A stretch of 64,000 bases of DNA, taken from NCBI GenBank assembly GCA_958295665.1, contig OY282560.1, forward strand, positions 26,929,653 to 26,993,652, in the 5' to 3' direction. Below are positions 22,300 through 35,089 of the stretch, piece by piece. The notes beneath the pieces were generated by a model that was not told the DNA's origin, ran no database searches, and worked only from the letters and a program-made list of their open reading frames with translations. The position numbers and the translations under genes are program-made. Every line of letters begins with the position of its first letter. Position 1 is the stretch's first letter. The stretch is from Tipula vernalis. Its lineage: Eukaryota > Arthropoda > Insecta > Diptera > Tipulidae.

Positions 22300-25200
22300 T
22301 TTGAAAAAATAAACTTTAATTTACCCAACATAATACCTAAAATCGTTAAGAGCTTTTAGCGAGAAGCTAGAATATGACATTACATTAAAATTAATTAGGG
22401 TTGTAATTGTGGGCTATTAGAAATTGCTTCATCATCACCCAAATTGGTAACATACTGATAAAAATACAACTAAAAGCTCTTTAGTTAAAAATATATGAAA
22501 GCGAAAAAAATTAACAAGAAAATTTGTTCTCATGAGATCGATGGAAAGCTCAAGTAATTAGTAAACAATCATATGCTTTTTTTGTAAAAATAAAAGCTTT
22601 AACATTTTTTTTTTGAACCAATTTGTAGAAATTTAATTATGTGTTAAAGCTCGACACACCTAACAAAAAATGATTTATATTTATTAAAATTTTATTTTAT
22701 TTTATTTATTTGTAAATTTCAATGTTAAATAAATCATAAATGTTTAAAGTGCAATATAAAGTGCACAAGTTCAACTTTTTAATATTAAAGTACAAATAGG
22801 ATCGAAGTAAGTCACTTTAAGTAAATTGAAAATCTAAATTTCCTGTTTAACCTTATATTGATTCAATAAAGTGAATGCTTTAAGAGAGATGGCTTAATCG
22901 TAATGTGAGCTTTTACGAAACACTGAGCTTTTATACAAATTGAAAGGTTTATGAAATACTAATGTTAATTGCAAATCTGTTATTAATCATGCATTTAGAA
23001 AAAGCTCAATACTATTATATATTTCACAAAAGCTTTAATTAAACTCAAATCTCGATTTGATTTACGAAAAGTTCGATTTATATTTCCAAATTTGGATAAA
23101 GTTAATACTTTTGCCTAAATTGGCAAATTAAATTTGAATTTTGAGCTTTCTAAATTGTCAATATTATTTCAAAATTTGAGTTTAACATATTTTTGTTATT
23201 AGGCTGGAAAAGCATGTCGTCAAACAAATCTGAAACCTTTAATTGAAATAGTAAGGCAGCTCGTAAAATCAGAAAAAAAATTGAAAATTATGTTGGAACA
23301 AGCGAAAAGTTCGCAGAGTTCCTAATTAGAGCCTATTAAAATATCCTATAAGTCAACGCTTTTAACACTTATTTTTTGCAGTAAAAAACTTAGTCCATTA
23401 AATATTTAAAATAGAGCGAGTTAAGTGAAAGTTCTACCAGCTAGCTATCTTTAATTTAAATATGAAAGCTTTAAAGGGCAAATGAGCCATTTTAAAATTA
23501 CTAATATTAATTGGAAGCTAGAAGAGAGTCTACTACATGAAAGATCTATAAAAATAGTCAAAGCTTTTAGCGAGAAATGTGCGCTTTTATGAAACGGTAA
23601 TTTGTATTAATTGAAAATCTGACGTTAAATATGCATTTATTAAACAAAAGCTCGGCCAGTTTTAAAATATTATGAAATTCCTCTCATTTTAAAATCTTTT
23701 ATTGTAGTAAAAAGAAAGCTCATAATTTTAGAAAATTTAGTTTTATATTAGAAAGTTTGCATATCAATTCTTAAAACCTTCATGAAATCCTTACATTTAT
23801 CTAAGAAAGCCAAAGCTTCTAGAGGTGGATTTCGTGACTTACGAGTTGTTAACATGGAAACGACGTTAAATATTTATTAAAAAAAAAGCTCAATCAATCA
23901 TAAATTTTACGAAAGATCATTAGAAATTTAAAAGTAAAAACTTTTAATGATAAATTTGGATGCAACAAGCTTGATAGGGACTTGAGTTGAAGTTTTAACT
24001 TACATTTATTCAAGAAAGTCAAAGCTAAGTTTTAGCAGAAAGCTGGTAATTGCTTAATGTTAAACTTAAAGCCTTTATGAAACCAGTACAAAATGCTCAA
24101 TACAATTATATATTTCGCATCAGATTCATGACTAAATCTCAAATCTGAATTTAACATAGAAAGAAGTGCCATAACTAAAGAAAAACTGGTTGTAAATTTC
24201 AAAATTTGTATAATGTCAATTAAAATAACCCAAAATTAACGCTTTTAATGAGAATCTAGAAGAACTAATTTGAAAATGGTAATATTAATTGAAAATCTGG
24301 CGTTTTAACTTATTACACAAAAAGCTTAATCAATTAAATATTTAATGTAGGCTGAGTTAAGTTGAAGTGCAAGTTTTACCTGCTAACTATGTTTCATTTT
24401 AATATAAAAGCTTTTAAATTGCTAATATTATTTGGAAGCTGGAAGAGAATTACTTAATGAAAGCTCTCTAAGCAAATCTAATCTAAATCTGGGTTTGAAA
24501 ATTATTTTGGGGGTTAAGATGCCAATTTGTGAGGTAACTTTAACTTTAAACTTATATTAGTTTAAAAAAATGGAAGCTTTTAAGGGAAACATGAGCTTTT
24601 AGGTAATCACGAAAGCCTCCACACTGTAAACTCATTCATGCGAAAAAGAAAAAAAGCAAACAAATAAGAAATAAAGCTCAAAACTTTAGAAGAGCTTGTT
24701 TTATATTAAAAAGTTTGTATATAAAGTTCAAAAACCTTCACGAAACCCTTAAATTTATTTAAGAAAGTCAAAGCTTCTAGACAGGGATTTTGCGAAGCTG
24801 GGACTTGTTAACTTGGAAATAACGTTAAATATTTATTAAATAACAAGCTTAATTAATAATGAACGCTCATTAGAATAGTGAGATGTAAATGTAAACATTT
24901 GTATGATAAACCGTAATAAGTTCAATTGCAAGTTCAACTTAATAATGATGTTTAATTTAAAGGTGAGAAAACACGAGCCACCAGAAAAATAAAAATTAAT
25001 TGCAGTAAGCTTAAGAGGGAGTCGAGTTCAATTGTTTCCTTACATTAGTTCAAAAAAATCAAAGCTTTTAGCAGGAAGCTGAAAGATGGCTTAATGTTAA
25101 ACTTGAAACGTTCACACTTTATGAAATACTAATGTTAATTACAAATCTGTTGGCTTAGTAGAAAGCTCGTAACTTTTGAATTTGGTGATGCCATTACTGA

Positions 25201-26560
25201 TGTAGAGCAAAAGATTCTAGCAGTGAGCAGATATATAATTTAATTTTAAAATTGAGTTGTTAACTTTCTAAATTGACAAATTTATTTGAAAATCTGAGCT
25301 TATAATTTTGTGTTATTAGGCTAGAAAAGGACTTTTTTAAAAAATCTAAAATATATAATTTTGATAGTAAGAGCTTCCTTACATATAAAGTATGTATGTG
25401 TATAATCAGAAAAATAATTTTAAAATTATGTTGGCCGAGAACGGAAGGGCAATTAAGTTCAATGTTTAATTTGTATTGATTCAAGAAAAATTCCAGACTT
25501 TATTGTTTATAGCCCTATGAAAGCTCTTTCTTGAGTTTGAAAATTATTTTGGAATGTAACGTGCGAAGTTATGAGGTAACTTTAACTTTAAAGTTACATT
25601 AGTTCAAAAAAATAAAAGCGGGAAAGCGTGAGCTTTTATAAAATGTTAATTTGCAATAGTTGATTTTTTTTTAAATATAGTAAAAAGAAAGCTCATAAGT
25701 TTAGAAATGGTAGTTTTAAATTAGAAAATTTGTATATCAATTCTTACACTTAAGATTGAGTAAGTGGTCCTAGTGATATTTAGTTTGAAATCAAAGCTTT
25801 TAGCTGTGAAACATGGCTTACTTTTAAATTTATATTTAATATTTTACTGTTATTAGATTACGGAAGAACCAAAAATCTTCCCGGAAGCTCCTCTCTAAAA
25901 TCTATAAATATCAAAAAGCACGTATCACTAAAAAATTAGGCTGTGGAAATTATTTCGGCATGTTACAAGCCAAAAGTGTAACGAAAAGTTTCCAAAGGAA
26001 GGTAGCCCAAACGATTTAAATTAGAGTTGAAAAATGATTTTGGTTTACAACTTAGGATAAAGCTTAGTCTTAAGAAAATAATGAAATAATTTAAGGAAAT
26101 GAAAGCTTTTAACGGGAAGCGCAGATTTAAGTTTATTTTAAACATGAATCGTGAGATTTATTAAAATATTTAATGGAAACTTGACGATTAATAATTTATT
26201 ATGCTAAAAGCTCAGTCAATTATACGTTTCATGAAAGCTCAATTAGGAGTTTGTTTTATCTATAGTTGAAGTAAGAAAGCACGTTTCATTAGAAAATTAT
26301 TGTTATAACAACCCAACTAGCAACAATTTTAATATAAATTGAGAGCTTTTATGAAATTTGAAGAAAATCTGGTTCTAATCATTTATTGAACATAAACTAG
26401 AGCAATTATGACGTCTATGCTTAACTTTGAACGTAAAAGCTTCTAGAGGAGGGCGACTTTATGTAAAGATCTTAGGTTTATTGAAAATCTGACTTTAAAT
26501 AATTTATTAGAAGTTTTAGGCTAAAAATAGTGATTTGGTAATTCCTGAATAAAAGAATTC
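22300..26560. repeat. Decayed higher-order tandem repeat, about 0.95-1.0 kb period
   Basis: The interval is dense with variants of AAAGCTTTTA, AAAAGCTCAAT, GTTAATTGAAAATCTG and AAATATTTATTAAA. Longer blocks recur in the same order. AAAGAAAGCTCATAA...TTAGTTTTATATTA lies near 23707, 24669 and 25681; AAACCTTCATGAAATCC near 23775 and 24733; TTAAATATTTAA...GAGTTAAGT near 23398 and 24335. The spacing is therefore about 940-1010 bp. Within each unit smaller related words suggest sub-repeats. Divergence is high, so the array is old. No coding capacity is visible. Confidence 0.65.
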
Positions 26561-29500
26561 AGAATTTTTGAATTCCGGATTAAAGCAAAAACTAGAAATG
26601 GAACATTTTTTAGCAGTTTTTTGCTTATTGAAATTACTTAATAATAATTTAAATGAGCTTCTGGCAAAAAATAAAAATGAAACGCTAACTGCCAACATAA
26701 CCCTAAAATTAGTGCTGCAACCATTGGGAGCAGATTAATTTGGCTAAAAACTATCATGGAATTATGTTTACTGTTTTTAAGGGTACATGCAGTTTCCTCA
26801 AAATGAAAGTTAAAAATGTAATGACAGTTCTTTTTTGAAGACCGACAAAATCCGAAACCTACGGGTTACGAAACCGGAAAATAATAGAGAACGGAAAATA
26901 ATAGAGAGAATAATTTGGGAAATGTTCCAGCAAGTAACTCCCGAGTGCCGAATTTTTGGCCAAAAGCTCTTAGTCGTGTTTCAAGGTTCGATTAATTCGA
27001 AATTTCATCTAACTTCAAAACCAATTTAGCCGAATTGTTTTGCTTGGAAGATATTTTGTGCTAAGTTTTGAATTTTAACTTTTTTTCCTCAAGAAAATCT
27101 GAATATTAGGCGTAAATAGAAAAGTCGAATTTCAGATTTTTAGCTTATTAAACCTAATTTAGATTAAACCTAAATGAAATTTCGGCACAACTCTATTTAG
27201 TTAAGTTTCCTTGAAATATTTCAATTAAAGAAAAATCAGAAATCGCAGATTTTGGAATTTACCGATATTTCCCACAGAAGGGGAACCAAAATCTATGATA
27301 TCTCTATCTATCTTAAATTTGGTTCCCCTCTACCCCTTTTCTGTGAAAACAGTTCAAAAGCACGTAATCGGTTTAAGCAACTCGTAGCTTTGAGCGGAAT
27401 ACTGCAAATTTGATGTTAGTCGAGAGTAGAAAAACATCCACATTTGAAAGTTTTGTTTTCGCACAAGCCCATTAAGTTAAAAGAGACCCATATTTACCCC
27501 ATTACTTTAACGTGTGATGTGCCCAACGATTTTTTACTTTCTTATTTCTGCTTTTGCATACCGCGATATTCGTAACAACGTTCTGCGGCAGTAATGATTT
27601 AGATCAAATAATTACCTTTATTAAAACTAAATCATCCCCAATTAATTCCATATCAATGTCAAAAGTTTATGAGAACCGAGCTTTTTCGACATAATTTGTT
27701 TATTATGAAATTTATAATAACCCATTAACATGTCAATCATTTTTAAATTTTAACATATCTCATACGCTTGTAATTAGACAAAATTTATTACATAAATTTG
27801 AGATGACGGCCATAAATGTGTTTGCCAATGGATTAATAAATTAGATTTCATTATGGCTTTTTCCCCCCAGATTAAAAAAAAAACATTTTGACTTACCCTA
27901 AATTTTTATATTCGATTTTTACCTTATTTTATAGCTTTCACTAATGTCTTCCTAAAAAAAAAAAATTCTTTATACACAGCACCATTTAAAATACTTTTAA
28001 AATAAAAATTCTGTAAAATCAATTAAATTTTATCATTTTATATAAAAATGTACATCTAGCTAAAACCATTTACCAAGTCAACGGCGTATAGAGCAAAAAT
28101 GTACAATAAATCAATATTATTGTGTTCGAAGTTATGAAATAAATTTGATACTGTTTATAAAAAGGATAGAAGAAAAGGATGAAGAAGATTTTTTTTTCAA
28201 AGCACCATCTATTTAGGATTGATAATAAGTTTAAACGGTTCGGACTTTTGCCATTGCACCTACTGTTTGTTCTGAATTTTTAAAATATACAACTGTAGAG
28301 TGATGCCCTGAGTATATCCGGAACTAATCCGGAATCAGGCGATTTTTTTTTGTAAAATGCTCTAATAACACAAAAAGCACAAATTAAATTACCTTGTGAT
28401 AAAATTGAATCTTACAATTCATAAAACGTCGTGGCACGAAAAACCATAAATTATCCGAGCTCATTAATCACAGCGACACTAAAAAAAAAAAAAAAAATAC
28501 GCAGAAATAAGGTAATAAATAAGCAAAGCATTTAATTTATTCATGTAGGTGTGTTCAAAAAGATGGTGAATTTATCGATAAAACCACCTGTGCCAACGTC
28601 TTTTTTTCTCTAAATGCTCCATCAACGATTTTTCTTATACTACGATAATGTTTAATCAAAAAATCCGCATTAGCTGAGGGCGTGGGAGGTCCATGGTAAA
28701 ATGGACCCGGTCTTAAAAGTGTCAACGTTTTATTATTTTATCTTCAAAACTGGTAAACTAAATTTTTTTTTCTAAAACATAAAAGTCATATCGGTTCCAA
28801 TCGTGTTTGAGCTCGACTCTGCAGTGAAAACACTCAAAAAGTTAACTTTGAGGTAAATGCTCAAAATTATATCAAGCAATGAAATTTTATTTCGCTGTAT
28901 CTAGAGTGCCTAGGCCAAAAAAAATTAAATCTGGACGCAGTTTAAAAAATCCAGAACATTTCGACTTACAGAAACCGGGACGGTTAAGAAGTCTCGAAAT
29001 TTGCTACGTATTTGATTAAAAACTCACTCACAGAAGTTCCAATTAGGGCATGGATGGAGTTTCTTTGGTACAACATGGCATTCAACAAATATTGGTAATG
29101 ATTCTTTGATCCATAAATCGAAAAATTAAATTTGCCAAAAAAAAAAAAAATCATCCAGGCCTTTACTACTGCCCCAGCACCAAATGGAACTTTCTTAAAC
29201 AAAATAACAGCCAAATTCACGAAATAGTTTTTATACTTTGGCTCAGCAATGGTGAAACGCTATCTTACCGGGTAGCAGTCAGCGTTTTTATAGGGCAGGT
29301 TATTACCAAACACACCATTCGCTGATCGGTCATAGTACCAAACAAATGAAATTAACTGCGTTTCTTACGCACAACATAAACCCAAAGGAAATAAGATAAT
29401 TACTGTACTAATGAAGTTATGGCCAAACTGTAGACGCCATTTATGCCGCTCCCATAATGACACAATTTGACCTTAATTATATTAGCCGTGTTACACTAAG

Positions 29501-30899
29501 AACCAACTTGTTATCAAATGTAGAAACAAAGAAATGAAGAAGATCGCAACGCTGTAACTACTTCATAGTACTGACTGTTATTTACCGCACTGTATATATG
29601 TATAAAGTTTCGCGAAGTTGAAATCATATTAATCACAAAAATATTTATAATAGAAAATTAATCATGCAACTTAATTATTAAATTAAATAAGGGGGGATAA
29701 ACTTCAAGAACTGTAGTTTTGAACATATATGGCTGACGGTATAACTTATGCTCGATAATAATATTCAAAACTCAATATTCGATAATAATCGATCGTTGTG
29801 CAGCATTAAACCTTACTAATACTACGGCACTTCTCATGACTTTATTTTCTTATTTTTACGACGTGTAAACCGTATATAGGTATGACGATCTCTTGCCAGA
29901 TTATTCACTAAAAGCGGCTTAGCATACGGTTTAGTATCCAACCAAACACTTTGTTTATTATTATTATTTTGTTTGCATAGCACTAATTAACACAAAATTC
30001 TAAATTCAACAAATAGGTACCATGGTACAGTGCGGAATCAAGGATAATTGAAAAACACTTCAGCCAATAATTTGTTTCAATTCAAATGATAAATATTAAT
30101 TTTATTTACCGTCACTCACTGTACATTTTCTTAGATATAATATTTAACAGTTTTTTTATTTATAACGAAAATTCAGTTTATGAATTTACAAACCACCGCT
30201 ACCGCTCTAAGCGGGACCCAAAAAAAAATGGGCATTTAGGTTGCCTAACATAAATTTAATATCAATGTTTTTTTATTTTTTTTTTGTGTTTTAAAGTTTT
30301 AACATTTTTGTTTTACAGTAATTAATACTTCTTTAATTAATTTATTAATTAATTATTCTTAAACTATATGTATTTACAGATTTTTTTTTTTTTTTTTTAC
30401 TAGACAACTTTTTCTGTTTGCCGATCTATAATTAACGTTCTAATCGTCTTTATTTTTTTTGCAATATTTTTCCAACGACTGATCCCCGATCATTCTCTTC
30501 AACCCGATTTTTTTTATTTTTTATTTATTCTCTCAAATTTTACACTCCAAAATCACAATTGTTTACAAATGCACTCACCCAACGAAGATCATACGATCAC
30601 CCCGTACCATAGCTATCTACATTCAAATTTTCATGGCCTATGTACATATATACCCAATATTGAAACCAACATAGCTGCACAGACTAACAATTGCGGGGGT
30701 AAGCACCAAACTTAATTATTGTTTGCGCGATCTGAGTGGATAAAAGATCGGTGGCAAGTACCAAATAAATTAAATTCCTTGGCAATTTAGCTACTTGAAT
30801 TTCTAGTCATTACAGGGCAGGTACAAATACCATAGTTAAAATTATTATTAAAGTTAACTATCGGGATTTGGAGCTGAGGAGATTAGGAAATAGAACTAT
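26561..30899. other. AT-rich gene-poor interval
   Basis: I find no supported gene. Small items: a 17-bp direct duplication ACGGAAAATAATAGAGA near 26876-26910, an imperfect hairpin around GGGGAACCAAA (about 27278-27345), several poly-A/T runs, and 33 bp at 29234-29266 that match the gypsy LTR at 34688-34720. Minus frames at 28984-29220 and elsewhere lack motifs. Confidence 0.45.
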
Positions 30900-31586
30900 T
30901 CAAGTTTTTATATCCATCAGGTTGAAAACGCCTAATTCTTTATTATTTTCATCTACCAGTTTGTAATATACCTCTCCACGTTTTTCTTTCACGTAGGCTT
31001 TAAGATAAGGATAAGCAAACTTTGCCGTACATTTATTTGATGAGTCACTCATTGGATGTTTACGTACAAAAACTTTTTGCCCCACTGAAAGTTGCCTTTG
31101 GCGAGTTCTTAAATTGTATCGATCTGCATATTTTAAATAAGCCCGTTCCAAGTTCTGCCAAACTTCATTGTGGATTAGGGTGAGTCCATCAGGTAAATTC
31201 ATTCAATCAACCTGATTCTCTGCGGTTATATTCAGCTCCCGTAGCAATTTGTACTCACTTCCGTGTGATATTTTATGGTAGCCATACATTAAAAGTGTGG
31301 AGAATACTGGCTGGATTGGTGAACAGAATTTCTAAGCGCACTACCGATTTGCGCCAAATATTTCCCACAAATTGAAGGCTGTTGTCTTAGTGCATTACTT
31401 CTGGAACATTGTACATCGTAAAAAATCAACTATTTTTGAGGCAGTGCTCTTATTGAGGGCTTTTAAAACAACAAATTTCGTCAGATGGTCTAAGACGAAT
31501 AAAAGTATCATTTTCCCTGTGGCAATTCTGCGATAAGGCCCTAAAAGATCGATGTATATCTTTTGCCAAGGCCTCTCGGGTATCAC
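30900..31586 (-). pseudogene. Gypsy integrase (second clade), fragmented
   Basis: Frame 31586-31395 has PWQKIYIDLLGPYRR and LFVLDHLTKFVVLKALN, the first catalytic Asp region. Frame 31202-30900 is the C-terminal part: YLKYADRYNLRTRQRQLSVG, VFVRKHPMSDSSNKCTAKFA and KELGVFNLMDIKT at the end. The middle of the core (31395-31203), expected to hold the second Asp and Glu, is only partly recognisable across frames. Confidence 0.75.
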
Positions 31587-31671
31587 GTTTTGGCCTAATG
31601 GAGGACGAAGGCACTGGTTAGTGGCTTTTGTCTGTTTACAAACCTAGCAATTTGTTACCCATTTAAATACT

Positions 31672-32860
31672 TCAGCTGTCATTCATGGCCAATAAAATAA
31701 ACGACGTAGTCGTTCCAAAGTTTTCCTTACTCCTCCATGAGCACAAACCTGATGGGCAATGTTCATTGCTTATAAGGTCGGATCGCATTTCACTTGGTAC
31801 CCATAACTTCCAAGTAGGAATATCAGACAAAATTTCATTTGTTCGCGGTTCCAGACGTATAAATAGTCGATTTGACTGCACCATTAGATTTGGATATTCC
31901 TGTGGATTAGCTTCTACTTTAGACCGGATCTCTTGATAAGCAATATCTTCCACTTCTTCAGGCATATTCTCAAAATTATGGAGCTTCATATGTGCCGTGA
32001 ATTCATTTATTGTGTCACAATAAACTCGTAATAATGTATCTGCTACAATGTTTTCGCTTCCTTTTTGATGAATGATTTTGAAATTGTATCCCTGTAACTT
32101 CATACTCCAGCGGGCTAGTCGACCACTAAGATCTTTTTGGGACATTAGCCATTGAAGGCTGGCATGATCAGTGACCAGAGTGAATTGGTAGCCTTCAATG
32201 TATGCTCTGAATTTTTGAATGCTAACGATTGCCGCAAGACATTCCAACTCTGTCACTGAGTAATTGCGTTGTGCGGCATTTAATTTCTGAGACATGAATG
32301 CGATTGGTGATTCATTTCCATCATTGTCCAATTGATATATGTATTACACTTCCGATACCCTGCGTGCTCGCATCACATCTTATAACAAATGGTTTTCGGC
32401 TTCCTCGTTTCATTTAAATTTGATACCTTTTCGAAGCAGATTGGTGATGGGCACAGTAACTTCTGAGAAATTTGGTACGAATCGACGATACCACTCGGCA
32501 AGTCCTAGTAGGCGTCTCACATGCTTTGTAGTTTTTGGCGTAGGGAAATTTTTAATAGCCTCTACTTTTGATGGGTCTGTTCTAAGACCTCGTTCTCCGA
32601 TTAAGTATCTCAGGTATTTGGTTTCTTTTAGAACGAATCTACTTTTAGCTAAATTTATTGTTAACTCAGCGGAAGTTAGACGGTTAGCCACTGATTTTAA
32701 AATTTGCATCGAGAATAGCCGGCGACCTAGAATAATACCTCTGCTTGATTGGTTCCGCTTCTCCAACGTCTATCATGTATTTTATTAAGCTAGTTCTCCC
32801 CAATCCCTTCGCTGATGACGGAAACATACTAATGACGTCGTTTAATTCTGCTTGTTATGC
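31672..32860 (-). pseudogene. Gypsy reverse transcriptase remnant and RNase H
   Basis: The minus strand near 32850-32730 encodes VISMFPSSAKGLGRT and then IKYMIDVGEAEPIKQRYYS, the usual start of RT. Within a few codons it passes to NRLTSAELTINLAKSRFVLK and RLLGLAEWYRRFVPNFSEV, which belong about 150 residues downstream. The fingers and palm, including the catalytic aspartates, are thus deleted. RNase H follows (32331-31990) with FMSQKLNAAQRNYSVTELEC, FTLVTDHASLQWL and HQKGSENIVADTL. An integrase zinc region begins after this. Confidence 0.8.
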
Positions 32861-32869
32861 CTGCGTTAA

Positions 32870-33844
32870 GTCATGTTGTTCCGATGAAACTGATGTTGTC
32901 GTTTCGATGGATGAATATCTCATTAATTATATCTGGAGCAAGCTTGAATTGTCTCCAGAAATTTATGCCTAAATAAATTTCCAAATGAAGAGTCGGAACT
33001 AAACAGAATTTAATAATTTGGGTTGAACCCATATAAGTTATCGGTAAACAAACATGACCTAAAACATTGTTTGCTGTACCGCCGGCTGTCTGTACATATG
33101 TATTTAATTTTCTGATTGGAACGTTTAGTGATCTTATTAATTCTTCGCAGTTTCTACCCAAAATACTAATAGTTGCTCTACTATCAAGCAATCCAAATTT
33201 AAATTGATTCCCAATTAATATTTTAGCGTAAGGACGGGAATCAGAATCCCGATATTCTCTTATAGTGCTCAGATGTTGTAGTCGTCGATGTTGCCGGGTT
33301 GTTGACTTTTTCGCGGTTTCATCTATTCCGCTGAGATAATACGCAGTTGGTAATGGAATTGGTGATGCGTCAGAACCTGTATTTGAATTAGTATGTTGTA
33401 ATACATTTGATGTGATTATTTCATGATTGAATGTCTTGGTTGGGATGGATGCGGCTGCACAGATCTGGGACTGTATGTTTTCCCCGAACGTGGCTTCCCA
33501 GTATAATTCGCGTTCGGAATCTCGTTTCCCAATCGCTTTTTCTGACAATTGCAATATTTATCGTACTGCATGTTAGCCAATCCACATCCTTCACAAAACT
33601 CGTGTGTCTTTCCGATTGGGCAGGATTTGAATCGGTGTCCGATGTCCTTGCAATTCCAACATACCGTAGGAATAAGCGGGTGTTTGTAGAGTGCATTAAT
33701 GCTTTGTAAAGTGGATTCCTTAACTGAGTCACTGTATTCGTCCCCCTCATCTTCGCCCTCAAATTTACCATTCGGATTGTTCTGCTCTGTCACTTGTTCG
33801 ACTCGACATATATGACGAGCTCCAAAGTGTCTCAAAGTTATCAC
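32870..33844 (-). pseudogene. Gypsy zinc knuckle and protease
   Basis: Frame 33844-33416 carries CWNCKDIGHRFKSCP (a C-x2-C-x4-H-x4-C knuckle) and a second Cys cluster CEGCGLANMQYDKYCNC. Frame 33554-32871 carries the protease region: FKFGLLDSRATISILG, where the expected D-[ST]-G-A motif reads DSRA (glycine replaced by arginine), and later LVPTLHLEIYLGINFWRQF. The altered active-site loop suggests an inactive protease. Confidence 0.75.
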
Positions 33845-34703
33845 AAACTTTTCTTAAGTGTTTGAGATTTTTAAAGTGCACACTATAAGTAGCATTTTTT
33901 AAAGCGGGGTTCATGTTGTCCAGAATCGATTCTAATAATTCGTCATCTGTAAATGGTTTATCCAAACGCCAATTCATGTTTTCCATCTCCAATAGAAACT
34001 CGTTGAACCGTTACTTAGGATACTGTGTTCTGCTTCGGAGGTACCTTCTCAGAGCCCGCTCATTTTGAACCGAGCTAAATCGTTCCAACAGTGCTTTCCG
34101 CATTTCGCTCCAAGTTGCATTCTTATGTTTTCTTATGTAAATGAAGTTTCTCATCAAATACACTAATTCTTGTTTTGATATACCGTCCTGTAAGGCATGC
34201 TCCTCCAACTTTATTATGAAGTCCTGCACGTTTTCATCAGTTCCTCTAATTTCGCGTCCGGAAAACTTAATTTTCCACTTTGTGGGGTTTTGGTGAAATT
34301 GAGATTTTCGTGGTCGTTGCTCTGTACGTTTTCTGACATGCCTGCTACTACCAGAGTCAGAGGAGCTATCCGCTTCTGTGCGGCTGTTCTTTGAATCTCT
34401 TCCGTGATGAGAAGTGGATGCGGCTGAATCTGTGAAATGGGAATTAAACTGGTGTGATGTGCGCGAGGTTGACAATTGTTTTTTGAACTTTTTGGCCAAT
34501 TCTTCCAGCTTTTGCGAAAATCTTCTTTCCAATTGCTCCATGGAGGCTTCTAATTCAGGACTGCTTTTCCGTTGTGCACATATATGCACATATATGCTAT
34601 TTGGTAATCTGTGTTCATTATAAATTGACCCGTTATTCAATGAATAAAGGTCCCTGTTTCGGCGCCATTGTAACGTATGACCCGGGTCACTTTGGCTCAA
34701 CAA
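33765..34703 (-). pseudogene. Gypsy gag (second clade)
   Basis: The frame 34703-34011 gives a Ser/Arg-rich region (SSSDSGSSRHVRKRTEQRPR), then IKFSGREIRGTDENVQDFI, MRNFIYIRKHKNATWSEM and LLERFSSVQNERALRR. The frame 33992-33765 continues with WRLDKPFTDDELLESILDNM and NPALKNATYSV. This is a typical retrotransposon gag with F.G......DFI...E and a late helix bundle. One frameshift near 34000 splits it. The frame that starts at 34703 extends into the LTR, so the true start is later. Confidence 0.75.
34650..34667 (-). other. Primer-binding site, tRNA-Lys-like
   Basis: The minus strand reads TGGCGCCGAAACAGGGAC. This matches the complement of the lysine (UUU) tRNA 3' end (TGGCGCCCGAACAGGGAC) at 16 of 18 positions. 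It lies two bases from CGTTACA, a typical LTR end. Confidence 0.65.
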
Positions 34704-34945
34704 TGGTAAAACGCTATCTTAGAATTTAGTTAAATTTAGTTTTTCATGGCCTGATGCTTTTTTCGGCCTTAAACCTGGTGGAACGGCAAGAAATATTTTG
34801 GTAACACTGTTTACGATGAAAGCTGCAAAAAAAAAAGAAACAAATCACGAAGAATCATGTTTAAACTAGATCTATGAACTATTTTGAAATGCAAGCAGCT
34901 GATCGTGTGTGAACCGTGGATTGTGAATAAAACAAATCATTTCAA
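34669..34945 (-). repeat. Partial 5' LTR of second gypsy element
   Basis: The plus strand starts TGTAACGTATGACCC. A segment with GGATTGTGAATAA followed by ACAAA (near 34918) also occurs in the solo LTR at 52390-52832 close to its equivalent end (near 52430), so both belong to one LTR type. The gypsy copy has about 190 bp of different sequence between these two parts. The outer edge is uncertain. Confidence 0.5.
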
Positions 34946-35089
34946 TTAATCACTAACTAAAATTCACTTTTTAATCTTTATACTAACGCTTTTTAAATAC
35001 TAATGATTCAACTCGATTTAGGGAACCAATTCGATTACAATCCAACTCGATTTAGGGAGGATTTAATGGCGAATCAAACTTAATTCGTT

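Larger units (their letters stand above)
30900..34668 (-). mobile_element. Ty3/gypsy element with Lys-tRNA primer site, RT core deleted
   Basis: On the minus strand the order is primer site (34667-34650), gag (34640-33765), zinc knuckles (33670-33540), protease (33300-32880), start of reverse transcriptase (32850-32720), then directly the thumb/connection (32720-32410), RNase H (32331-31990), integrase (about 31930-30900). The fingers-palm segment with the catalytic Y-x-D-D is missing. Frames change many times. The 5' LTR is partly recognisable beyond 34669; I cannot find the 3' LTR. This clade differs from the 17.6/297-type element at 12.5-17.5 kb. Confidence 0.82.

Noticed and set aside
27278..27345. 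Hairpin around GGGGAACCAAA considered as a terminator or small RNA
   Set aside because: The arms match imperfectly with an 8-base offset and no flanking duplication or transcript signal; chance or decayed repeat is as likely.
28984..29220. Minus frame of 78 codons with a Phe/Lys-rich sequence
   Set aside because: Low complexity, crosses a poly-A run, no homologous motif.
31685..34623. Several plus-strand frames (for example 32339-32788, 33431-33709)
   Set aside because: They lie opposite recognisable gypsy protease, RT and RNase H motifs on the minus strand.
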